Shown piece by piece: positions 21,863-32,500 of a stretch of DNA of 64,000 nucleotides (within the stretch, counting starts at the first letter, position 1; each line of letters starts with the position of its first letter). The notes beneath the pieces were generated by a model. It saw nothing but the letters and a program-made list of their open reading frames with translations. It was not told the origin of the DNA and did not search any database. The stretch is from Strongyloides papillosus (taxonomy: Eukaryota > Nematoda > Chromadorea > Rhabditida > Strongyloididae): the NCBI GenBank assembly GCA_005656395.1, contig SRSI01000027.1, forward strand, positions 310,001 through 374,000, in the 5' to 3' direction. The position numbers and the translations under genes are program-made.

Positions 21863-22493
21863 ACTTATCACAATGAAATAATTCTTCATTTATGTTATAT
21901 CATTATTAATATTTATGTAGAAAACAATTCCAGTGTCTTGCTTTTATAGATTCAAAATCAAGTGTTAACCATAGTTGACAATACAACTTTGAGTATATTC
22001 TACTTATTGTACTGAATTCCGTTTGATTTCCGAAGTGAATTGCCTGTAAATTACCTTATAACTTGGATGAAAGACCTATTTACAACATTTAATAGCATAA
22101 GCCTTTTTTATCTTCGTTTATAAATGTTTCTTCAATAAAAAGCAAAATATTATTATTTTTGTAATATTTGATATTATATAATGTAATATGTATAATTTCA
22201 TCACCATCTTTATTTATAATAAAATGAAAGTTATCGAGATACTTTGCTTCAAGTGTTTCAAGGACTCGTTATATATTCAAAATTATGTATCTAGAAAAAT
22301 ATAAATTAAAAATCTTTTATAGCTCAAGTTAAAAGAGTATTAATAATGATACAGTTTAGTTCAATAACTATCTTTTTTCTTTTACCGACAAATGATAGCC
22401 ATTTTATTTAATAAGTAATCATTTTTTAATATTAGCTATTAATTACGTGTCGTGAAAAAATTTTATATAGTCTTTCGTTATTTTAGTTAATAA
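21863..22493. other. AT-rich spacer before element 3
   Basis: No supported gene. It ends in AATAA (22489-22493), the left copy of the element 3 target duplication. Confidence 0.45.
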
Positions 22494-22634
22494 AGTAAGA
22501 ATGGATGAATCCTGAACGGATTGTTAGCTCAATGAGTCCTATCCTGATTACCTGTTCACCTGTCATTGGGATTATTAATTATCATTCTTTTTATATTGTT
22601 ATAACCCCAGTTTCATTCTAATAAAATTTTTACT
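22494..22634 (+). repeat. 5' LTR of element 3 (141 bp)
   Basis: AGTAAGAATGG at the start, AAAATTTTTACT at the end, with AATAAA at 22619-22624 as a likely polyadenylation signal. Identical to the 3' copy. Confidence 0.95.
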
Positions 22635-22692
22635 GTTTTGTGGACAGTACTTTTATTCTATTGTGTTTCACGGGTCTCTCCGAAGCCCTACT

Positions 22693-23053
22693 TCTGTCCA
22701 ACGCTACGCCATTGAAGGCTCACAGCTATACGGATCTGCATTTTATTACTACTTTTGGGTTACTCGCTGCGGGAGTTATCAATTTTTGTGAAGGTCTTTC
22801 TACAGCCTATTTCTGTTCCACGCTACGCCACCGAAGGCTCACAGCTACACAGATCAACTTTTATCTTTACTTGTGTCACCACTGCTCTTATTCTGTTACA
22901 CGCTACGCCACTGAAGGCTCACAGCTACACAGACCTGCATTTTATCGCTTTTTGTTTTACTACTGCTCTTACTCTGTTACACGCTACGCCACTGAAGGCT
23001 CACAGCTACACAGATTTACATTTTATCTACTTTTGATTTACACACTGCTGAAG
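22693..23053 (+). repeat. Tandem ~80-bp repeat in the leader of element 3
   Basis: The block CGCTACGCCACTGAAGGCTC with its flanks recurs four times, starting at about 22693, 22812, 22892 and 22973. The last two intervals are 80 and 81 bp; the first interval is 119 bp. It sits between the 5' LTR and gag, where packaging and dimerisation signals reside in retroelements. An overlapping ORF (22640-23077) looks like a by-product because its reading frame shifts between repeats. Confidence 0.85.
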
Positions 23054-23101
23054 TTAGCAATTCCTAGAAGTAAGTGATTGACGAAATTTTTACTGGATTA
23101 G

Positions 23102-24142
23102 TCGTCAATACAACTTACAGAAGAGAAGCTTGCTACGTTATCGTTATCAATTCACATTCTGGAATCGCCTAAAATTTCTGAATCTGACCAACTCATCTAT
23201 ACTCAAATAGAGGACGTACTCAATACCCTCTCATCGCTAGATCAATATCAACATATCGATTTTAAATCACTTGACCGACAAGATATCTTCGCTCGTACAA
23301 AGAGACATCATAGTGATCCTACTAGACTGTCTCGCGCTATCTTTACAGTTCTGTCTGAAGTAGAATCTAACGATACTACTATGGCTCAACCAACTGTGGC
23401 TCAACGCCAATCTTACGACTTTTGCTTATCTGTTACCTTATTCAATCATCGTGACCAAACCCAACGTGTCGAACAATTCTTGGAATCCTTAAATGAAGCT
23501 TTTGAATTAGATGGTATTACTCAAGATAGAGTTAAGATCAATGTACTCCGCCAACGTGTTGAACAAGTTACCAGACGTTTGTTACCAACTGTCGCTGCGA
23601 CTGAAACTTTCCAATCTTACTCTACAAAGATCAGAAATGCTTTTCCATCTAGCTACTCTGACACACTTGCCTCTGATAAGTACTACAAGTTCAAGATCGA
23701 CATGAAATCGTTTGAAGAATCTTTACTCCAATTTGAACATCTCGCTGAAATCGTCTTAGCCAACTACCCTGAAGCTGATAAATTGAATTCTATCAAAGAT
23801 CGTCTAAAATGTCAACTCGCCTCTTATAAAGATCTGTACGAATATGTTAGAGATTTCGATGGAAATCCTGTTACGCTTTTTAGAGATCTGATTCATCGGT
23901 ATGATGACGAAAAGATAAGAAGACAAACTGCTAACGCTGGTAAGTTCTCAAGATACACTTCTTTTTCTCGTTTTAAGTCTATTAAGTGTTATCATTGCCA
24001 AATCTTGGGACATACTAGTGATCAGTGTAAAAGAAAGAAACAAGGTGCTCCACCAGGTGATTATTCAAGACGTCCTATCAAAACTGAATTTGAAGGTGAT
24101 GCCACTGGAAGATCAATCTCCAATGAAGTTCATTTAAACTAA
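23102..24142 (+). CDS. Gag of element 3
   Basis: From the first ATG (23381) the product is 253 aa. It has a helical capsid-like region and one CCHC knuckle, CYHCQILGHTSDQC (about residues 204-217), then a basic tail. The same frame is open and coding-like upstream to 23102 (after TAG 23099-23101) but holds no ATG over these ~93 codons. So either translation starts at a non-AUG codon or by another route, or a start has been lost; ATG 23381 is the conservative start. The ORF ends at TAA 24140-24142, immediately after a slippery heptamer. Confidence 0.8.
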   Translation, partial: SSIQLTEEKLATLSLSIHILESPKISESDQLIYTQIEDVLNTLSSLDQYQHIDFKSLDRQDIFARTKRHHSDPTRLSRAIFTVLSEVESNDTTMAQPTVAQRQSYDFCLSVTLFNHRDQTQRVEQFLESLNEAFELDGITQDRVKINVLRQRVEQVTRRLLPTVAATETFQSYSTKIRNAFPSSYSDTLASDKYYKFKIDMKSFEESLLQFEHLAEIVLANYPEADKLNSIKDRLKCQLASYKDLYEYVRDFDGNPVTLFRDLIHRYDDEKIRRQTANAGKFSRYTSFSRFKSIKCYHCQILGHTSDQCKRKKQGAPPGDYSRRPIKTEFEGDATGRSISNEVHLN

Positions 24143-26999
24143 CGGGGTCCAGAGAGCCTCCTCTGGACTTAAACAACAAAGCACAAGACAGACCTGAATC
24201 TCCTAGAGTTCTTGCTACGGTTATTGTAAATGGGTTATCTGCTACTGCTCTTCTCGATGGTGGATCTGATGTTAGTATCATTAATACGGACTTAGCTAAA
24301 CAGCTTGATTTATGTGTTTCAAATGACGTTGAAAGTATTACTACACTCGCGGGTAAATGTGAAATGGTGTATCTCTACAAATCAATGATCGATCTCGTAT
24401 CACGTGTAGCCGAAATCAACTCTATTCTGGTCCAACTCCTAATTATGCTCAACTACTTCTTGGCAGACCTGCTCTTGCTAGTTTTGGAATCATAATTGAC
24501 TATAGTACATCTACTTTTTCTTACAGACCTGAGTTTAATGATAAAAACTGTCAATTTGTTCTAAAAGATAAGTCACAAGATGAACTTGAGTTTAAATCTA
24601 AGTTAGAGAAAACCTTCCCATCATTAATATCCCAGCATATGTATGATGTGGATGAAGGCTTTGCAACGGCACCTCCTCAAGATTTTACAACTACCAATCC
24701 TATCAAAGACTACAAAGTGTTCAATCGTAAGTATCCATTACGGGGTGAAAGAGAAACAATCCAATCAATGTTAGGCCAAGGAATTCTGAAACCAACCAAA
24801 TCTTTAGAGATCTGCAATCACTATCTTATTGACAAACCTCATTCAAAGGAAAAACGGTTCATTATTGACTGTCGACCAGTTAATAATCGTACTCGAAAGT
24901 TATGGACTGAAAATAGAAAAACAACTTCTCTTATCAACTCTTTTCACATGTTTAAATTTGCCTCTTGTGTTGATCTTAGATCTGGTTATAATCAAGTTAA
25001 TCTCGCTGAAAGTGATCTTCATATGTACAATTTTCAATTCTTACATCAACGATTTACATTTACGAAACTGCCCCAAGGCTCAACCAACGCACCAATCATT
25101 TATCAAAATCTTATGGAAGATCTTGTATTACCGTTACGACAAAAATTTGACGAAAATCTGCATGCTATTATTGTGTATCTGGACGATATATTGGTTCTTA
25201 GCAATACTGATTCAGAAAAACATAAACGTGTTATGTGGGAATTATGCAAACTATTCAATGAACGTAAAGTCAAATTAAATTGGGAAAAATGTCATTTTAT
25301 TCATCAAACAATATGTTTCTTAGGCTGGAAGTTTTCTGGTAAAGACATGTATCCTGAACCAGATAGTGTTCCAGAGAAAATGAAAGTTCTACCTACATCA
25401 AAAGTTATATTATACAAATGGTTACAAACTCTCAATTATTATAGAATATCAATTCCAAAATATGCTGAAAAGACTACAGACCTGTATTTTCTCACTCGTC
25501 AACGCTCTTCAAAACATGTTCAATGGACTGAATCTACAATTCAAGCTTATCATGAAATAGTCAACTTGGTATACTGTAAGCCTCGCATACAACTTCGTGA
25601 TCATTCAAAGAAAGTTATTATGGAAGTCGATGCATCCCAGTTATGCATTGGAGCTGTACTGTTACAAGAATCTGACAATCCCGAGAATGAAGAAGTTTTA
25701 TTTAGAAAGAAATATGTACCGATCTGTTATTACTCTGAAATGTTATCTCCAACCAAGAAAGCTCGTGCTGCAACGTATCTCGAATTGTATGGCATAAAGA
25801 AAGCTTTAATCTTCTTTGCTCCACTTATATCTCAAGAAGAACTAACTGTTTATTCTGACCATAAACCACTGGAGAAAGTTTTAGAACATAACGTTACCCC
25901 CAGATATGCTGACCTGATCGATGCCATTTCTTCATATTCAATAAAGATACATTACATTAATGGAAAGAGTAACTCTCTATCAGACCTGTTAAGCCGGATG
26001 TTCGCGTATGATTCTCTCGAATCCCATCACTTAACTGTATCTACTGACAATTCAAAAAGTCAACTATTGGCACAAGAATTATTTGATGAGTATCATAAGA
26101 AGCTATCACATATCTGTTATTCAAAAATGAAAGACTATGTTATCGAACATCTTCATGAACTTAAGTTGTCACACTATATGGTACTGGAAGTTTTGGAAAA
26201 TTTACTTATCTTAATAAAAGAATGTCCGATCTGCAACCAAAACAACCCACTTAAGAGAAAGAAGAAATTAAAAACAACCCCTACGACTGTGCTAAAAATA
26301 CTTTATCTTGACTTTGCCTTATTAGAGAACCACTATGTTTTAGTAATGATTGATGGTTTTTCGAAATACCTATGGACGGTTGTCACTGAATCACAATCTA
26401 CTAACATTGTTATTACTGCTCTGCATTCCATTCAGAATCAACTTGATTGCCCTATTATTACTATTCGTGCTGATAATTTCAAGTCTTTTACTAGCCCACA
26501 ACTCATCCAAGAATTCCCAGAAATTAAGTTTGAATCAACTATCCCGAATGAACATACTTCAAATGGTGTTGCTGAACGTGTTATTCGAACACTTCGTGCA
26601 CTTCTCAAGAAAGACGAGTCAACATTTCGCGGAAGGAATAGTTTTCAAAGAAGGGTGGCGGTTGTGACTAGGAATTATAATAGAACAAAACATTCAAGTA
26701 CTGGTGAAAGACCTAGAGATCTGATTTTTGTTTTTTCTACTCATGGCATATCAAGAGATCCTGAAGATATTAAGTTGAAAAATCTCAAGCTAGAAACTCT
26801 CCAATATGTTAACAACCCTGTGGCTTATAGAATCTACAAACAAGGAAAACCTGAGACTGCTGTTGGTATTCTTCAAAGTGTTAACGAAAATGACGATACT
26901 GTCATGATCAAGTCAAAGGAAAACTCAATGATCAAAAGACCTGTTCTAAAAATTAGGCCACTGGAAAATTTTAAAGGAGGGAGAAGTAAGAATGGATGA
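24127..26999 (+). pseudogene. Pol of element 3: protease, RT, RNase H, integrase (one frame break)
   Basis: Protease begins in the -1 frame relative to gag with ALLDGGSDVSII (near 24250; the usual DTG/DSG reads DGG). Near 24360-24373 the coding frame changes and protease is completed by LLLGRPALASFGIII; I see no slippery site, so this is likely an indel. From there to TGA 26999 the frame is open: RT with DLRSGYNQVNL (24974), TKLPQGSTNAP (25057) and VYLDDILVL (25178); RNase H with VDASQLCIGAVL (25627), Glu in YLELYGIKKAL and YSDHKPLEKVL (25850); integrase zinc domain HKKLSH...CPIC (26095-26235) and DDE core with YLDFALL (26307), RADNFKSF (26470) and SNGVAERVIR (26560). The C-terminal tail is short. 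Confidence 0.88.
24133..24168 (+). promoter_or_regulatory. -1 ribosomal frameshift signal (gag to protease) of element 3
   Basis: In the gag frame the last codons are CAT TTA AAC TAA, which contain the heptamer T_TTA_AAC (24133-24139). A 7-base spacer follows, then a perfect 8-bp hairpin: GTCCAGAG (24147-24154), a 6-base loop, CTCTGGAC (24161-24168). The protease frame is the -1 frame and is open from 24127, so a single -1 slip fuses Gag to Pol. Heptamer, spacer and stem all fit the known rules for -1 frameshifting. Confidence 0.85.
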
Positions 27000-27125
27000 A
27001 TCCTGAACGGATTGTTAGCTCAATGAGTCCTATCCTGATTACCTGTTCACCTGTCATTGGGATTATTAATTATCATTCTTTTTATATTGTTATAACCCCA
27101 GTTTCATTCTAATAAAATTTTTACT
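26985..27125 (+). repeat. 3' LTR of element 3 (141 bp)
   Basis: Identical to the 5' LTR. It is preceded by the polypurine tract at 26971-26984 and followed by AATAA. Confidence 0.95.
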
Positions 27126-27130
27126 AATAA

Positions 27131-27679
27131 AAAGCAATTGTAATAATAGTTTTTGTTAACATCAAATTCCAATAATCGTATTAATGAAATTCTATTTTAT
27201 TTAAAATCATAGCTATTTTCCCAAGCATAAAAATTAACTAACGCATTTTAATGTATTTATTAGATGAAAGAAATAAATTATTCGAAAATGTTTGGTCAAT
27301 TGTTTTTGAGTAGAATAATATTTTGTCTTTTTGACATGAAATCTTGAAAAAAAGACTCGTCGCGCGTTGCCTCTGCACTCAAACTGAAAGTGTTAGGTCG
27401 AGCTAACATTTCCACAATACGCTGACTCGAGTTAACATATATTTTAATATAATTTGTATGGTATGTACCAAAGTACCTTTGTTGTTTGTGTGTAAATAAC
27501 TACCATGCTTTGTAAATTTTTTATAATGAGTGATTAAAACAATTTACTAACAAAAATAAAGTTAAAAAGTATGTAATACCACAATAAACAAATAGTAATA
27601 CAATTTTTACCACATCAAATATAAATTATTAATGATTTTATTTCAATATTTGTTCTTTTTTGTGTCACATCTTATAAAT
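27131..27679. other. AT-rich spacer
   Basis: No supported gene. A short GC-richer patch (TCGCGCGTTGCC, near 27359) stands out, but nothing is recognised around it. Confidence 0.4.
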
Positions 27680-29500
27680 TTAATCTATTTTGACATTATA
27701 TTTCCGAAGAAACTTTTTTAGTTCTTCTCTAATTATAATTTTTTTTATAATAGTAAGAGAGGGCATTCGATGATTAGCACTTGCTTGAAAAAATCTTTTT
27801 ACTATCTTATGTTTTGATTCAAATCTATCTGTACTAAGATCATGTAACTTATTTCCATTAAATTCAGCTATGATTGCATAGTGTGTAATATAATGGAGCT
27901 TTTTTGACCATCCATATTTGTTTTCTGAGAGTTTTAGGCTTTCTAAAACAACATTATCACAGGTATTTTTAAGGTTTGTAATATCATATGGATTTAGTGG
28001 TGTTTTTTGACAACATAAATTATAAAGCTTTAGGCATGCATTTAAAGTTCTTTGATATTGTAAGAGCCTAGTGCTTGGATACTCCTGTAATAAATTACTA
28101 ATTAAATCAAACATGCATTGTGCTGCCTCTAATGTTCCATGTCCACTATTAAACGTTATTGCTTTACGTCTATTTTCATCAACCATTGACACTTTCAAAC
28201 TTATTAAATCACGGCTAAGAATATTTGAGATATTTTGATAAACATTTTTACCACGATTTTTATGGTAATTTAGTAAAGGCATAGATACATCACACAATCT
28301 TATCCCAGGAAAGTTAATATCACTTTTACATATTCCTTGTATTATTAGATAAAGATTCGTTGGAATCACACCTTCCAATAGATCATGAAAATAATCAGAA
28401 TAATACATTGGTTTTAAACATCTAAAAATCGGGTCATCCGGTATCATTGTTCTTATAAGTTCGTCTTTATTTTTTTCAAAATCACTAACTTTAGAAAATT
28501 TTTCATATTCCACTGGAGTTAGTGTACACAACCTACATGACGGAATTACCCCACGACAGCTATTATTAGAATTAATCTCCCAGTATGAATCGAGGAATGG
28601 ATGATCTCCCAATAATTGAATAAATACAAATTCCAACGTACGTTCTTGAAATTCAATTATATTATTAGAATTAAATTCATGAAAAAAAGCCTTAAAAAAG
28701 TTGTAGTATTTTCCTCTATCTGATTTTAATTCTGGATGTTTTAATTCAATTGTCGGGAGAAGAGCAATAGTGTAAATTGACTCTAACTTTGATTTATCAA
28801 TAAAATCATTCTTCAGTCTTATTGAAACATGTAAGAATTGAGACATACCTGATGTAAATGCATTAATATTTATTTCATCTGCGTAAAGCTGTAACTCAAT
28901 TTTATTATTGCATTGAGAAATTACATCACTGTGGTTTTGGCAAATAAGATTTAATAAATATTTTGTATCTATCATTACAGCAAAATTTTTTTTGTTTTCA
29001 GTTATCGGAATTGTATTGCTTTGTGATGTAATGTTATTTAATTCTCTACTAATGTTTTCATCTTCATCAAACGGAGATATGTATTTCAATTTATCCATTC
29101 CACCTTTGTTTATAATTTCAGAAAGGTAATTGAGAGTTTCAACTGCCATAAGATTATTGTAAATGAGGGCAAATTGTTGACAAGAAGTAATATTCCATTC
29201 AAGCATTTCGACAGTCGTTGAATTTTTACTCATTAACCAGAAAAAATTTTTTAGAGTAGCATTTAAAAATTTAACATGTGGATCAGTTATGGTATCACTA
29301 AAAATTATCTCATCATTATTAGAAGATAAGTTGCTCAATTCATCAACATTATCATTAAATTCATTTATAGGTACATCAATACTTTCTAATGATAAATTAC
29401 AATTTTCAGTTGGTTCTTCTATTGAGCTAGCACTGGTATTAGAATATAATTCACTTGAGTTTTCTACAAAATTTTGATAAACAAATTTAAGACACCAGCC
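27680..29500 (-). pseudogene. 5'-truncated TNP2-like (DNA-transposon-derived) protein
   Basis: The frame is open from 29500 down to TAA at 27680, about 606 codons, without an ATG for the first ~135. Central motifs include PMYYSDYFHDLLEGVIPTNL (near 28380), a Cys pair CRLC (near 28535), and near the C-terminus a His/Phe-rich block with KKLHYITHYAI and DRFESKHKIVKRFF. The HDLLEGV-type block is what I associate with TNP2/CMC-type transposase relatives in animals, but I cannot confirm the family without a search. The frame is cut at TAA 29501-29503, which lies in the hairpin region taken to be the Helitron 3' end. So the ORF has probably lost its start by Helitron insertion. Confidence 0.5.
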
Positions 29501-29531
29501 TTAGACCTGCCTTCGGCAGGTCACGTCTGGT
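29494..29531 (-). repeat. Hairpin at the probable Helitron 3' terminus
   Basis: GACCTGCC-TTC-GGCAGGTC (29504-29522) is a perfect 8-bp stem, with an outer ACCAG/CTGGT pairing (29494-29498 with 27-31). On the minus strand the hairpin is followed at once by CTAA, the CTRR ending of Helitrons. It lies about 280 bp downstream of the Helitron stop codon. The exact end is uncertain because the base after CTAA is G, not the usual T. Confidence 0.55.
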
Positions 29532-32500
29532 CCGCAGAGCATATTTTTTAAACGAATTTTTGTATTAAATTATTATCAAAATATTTGTATTAGAACAATT
29601 TGTCATTCATAGAAATAAAAAAAACACAATTAAAAAAACAATCATTTATTTAAAAATGTTAAAAAAAATTACAAATAAAAAAAATTCATTTATTAAAAAA
29701 TGTTAAAAAAATCTTCCTGCTCCATTGTTTTTCGTCTTCCCTTTGTTCTTCTTCCTCCAAGTTACTTGTGTTATATATTTTTACTATTTGATCAGAATCT
29801 ACGTATTAAATATTTCTGTATATACAATATTTTTTGCTTTATCCAATTCTGTTTTTACAAATAGACAATCAGGACTTTTTACACGTGAAAAAGCCACATA
29901 CAATTGTCCATGTGAAAATACTGGTGTTGTTAAATCTACACCAACTTTACTTAATGTTTGCCCTTGACTTTTATTAATAGTCATAGCAAAAGCAAGTCTT
30001 ACAGGAAACTGTTTCCTTGCTAATGTAAAAGGATATTCTCCTTCAGAACTATATAAAACTATTCTAGGTATAAGAACAGTTTTATCTTTATTTAACCCTG
30101 ACAAATGGATACATGTCAAGATTCTTTTATTAATCTTTATAATTCTCAATCTTGTGCCATTACAAAGTCCTTCTTTTATGTTTAAGTTACGAAGAACAAT
30201 AATAACAGCATTAATCTTGAGATTCAACACATGCGGTGGTAAACCGCTAGGTGTTAACTGATTCAGATTTTCAATAGGCATGTTGTAGTAATTTTCATTT
30301 GTATCCGAATCTTTTCTAATCGAATCGGCTGAAAATATTTTTTCTACATCGCCTGGTAGAGTATTTAATACTTCATTATTAATAGACTCTACAATGACAT
30401 TTGTTGGAGCAAGAATTGCATAATTAGATTTTTCTAATATGCTTTCATTTTTAGCTCCAAAGATATCGTTCACTAAATTTCCAGTTGATTGGATATTTAA
30501 TGGTATATCTACTTCGCCATCTTCATTTTTTTGAAGAGCATCATTACCAATGTCTAAAATCCACTTGGCAAAATCTATCTCGTCCTCTTTAACCCTCATG
30601 TTTCTGGTAAGTTTCACTGTCTCAAAATGAACGTTCCAAAGAGGGCTATATTTTATGGAGAACAAAACATTTTGATGTCTTGTAGAATTTGGTAGGATAG
30701 GCAATGTTTGCCTGAAATCACCACCACATATGATGACTTTTCCACCGAATGGAAGATCATTCTTGCAAACTTTTTTCAGTTGCTGATCAAGATAATCAAT
30801 TACATACTTACTAAGCATAGGTGCTTCATCAATTATTATTAATGAAGCTTTTTCAAGCATAGTAGTACGTAATTTATTAAGCTTGGATAGCCTAAAATTA
30901 CTATCGTATAAGGTAATAGGTACTGAAAACATAGAATGAACTGTTTGTCCATTTCTAAGAAGAGTAGCCGCAATACCTGTTGAAGCACAATTAAGTACTA
31001 TCTTATCTTCAGCTCTAAGCAAATAATATAACGTTGTGTAGACGAATGTCTTACCTGTTCCTGCAGGTCCTTCTAAAAAGAAGCAACGTTTATCTGAGAA
31101 ATTATTAACAATGATATTTAATATCCTATTAATAAAGTTTCTCTGTTCTTCATTAGCTGATTTTAAATTTTCCTCACCTAACCTTTTTAGAACATCTTTA
31201 TCTTCAACATAATCAATCTCTATAATATCGAAATTGACTTCAGGTAAATCAGTATAGCCATTAAAGTTATTAGATTGTAGAACATTTCTAATATCAAAAA
31301 TGGCTTGAGCTTCCGCTCTTTCTTCATTACCGTTGTATTTCATTAAGTAATCTTCGATTAAGTAATTTTTAAACTTAATGAAGGTATCATAATGCCTTGT
31401 AAAAGATGGCCAATAGCAAATCATGAGCCCGAAGTAATTACGAAGCATGTTAGGCATCGCGCTTTCACATGCTTCTTCAAACAATTCATTGTAATTGTCT
31501 TCAGTATCAAGTAAGCCTCTTGCTATAGCAGCATCTCTAAATGAAGGCCATTGAACATCACTAACAATTTTCAAATCACCTTCACATGTTGCTCCAGGTA
31601 CATGAAGCAAAAGTTGGCGAAGTGAAAACAATTCGACATTCATAGGTGATACAGTAAATATCCTTCCTATTGTACGCCTTTGGCGATGTCTCAATTTCCA
31701 TTCTCTCGTTTTTAAGTCAAACCAATAATACTCCGGTATCTCATTATAGAGATACTTTCTAGCATTAATATCGTTTTTATTAAGATTATAAAATGCTAAT
31801 AATGTAGACTTATAACCTTTATCTGCTTTGAAACAGTTATTGTTGCCATTATTCATTTCATCAGCAACGGTGCAATCCTCATTTATCAGGTGAACTGCTA
31901 ATCTTACAACAGTCCAATCTTTATAAAGTATTGGATACTCCATGATTCTCCAAACTGCTTCTGATGGTCCTACATATCTACCATCGATATGAAGTTTAAC
32001 CTCATCTTTCGATTCAACGGTTTCGACCACATCTGCAGAAATTTTGTCACCATTTGACTTATGTGTATACTTAAATAAATACTTAGGACTTAAAACACTC
32101 TCACATATTTTTACATTAATATGTGAATTGTATTTCAAGCTTAAATAAGGATTATATGTTACACAAAAATCGTTATTTACTTTGTTACCAAATCTATCTG
32201 TAATATCTAATAAGGGATCAAATGATCTCTTAATGTTAACTTTACCTTTAGAAGTAATGGAAGTTACTTTATGGTACTGTTCTGGGAATTTTTTAGTGCA
32301 AATATTCTTTGCCTCATCCCAACAGGGTACTTTTGTTTTCGAAATATCACATCTCGAATGTACCATTGTTTTTGTAACAATTTCAAAAAGACGTGGATTT
32401 TTTTCTTTATCAGGGAATTCTGCTTTAACACATTCATCTACCTGATCAGAAGTTAATCTGAAGTCTTCTTTTGAAACTTTTACCAATATATGAATATGTG

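Larger units (their letters stand above)
22494..27125 (+). mobile_element. Recent Ty3/gypsy-like LTR retrotransposon (element 3)
   Basis: LTRs of 141 bp at 22494-22634 and 26985-27125 are identical by eye and have AGTAA...TTACT inverted ends, as in the AGT...ACT class of gypsy-group elements. AATAA flanks both sides (22489-22493 and 27126-27130). A clean polypurine tract (TTAAAGGAGGGAGA) precedes the 3' LTR. Gag and Pol lie in different frames. LTR identity implies recent insertion, yet one frame break inside protease makes this copy defective. Confidence 0.93.

Noticed and set aside
22640..23077. A 145-codon gene in the leader of element 3
   Set aside because: It overlaps the ~80-bp tandem repeats, whose spacing is not a multiple of three, so the protein repeat is out of phase; it starts at a non-ATG codon and looks like a by-product.
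23070..23101. A 32-nt intron (GTAAGT...GGATTAG) joining the leader ORF to gag
   Set aside because: Splicing there does not enter the gag frame and meets a stop soon after.
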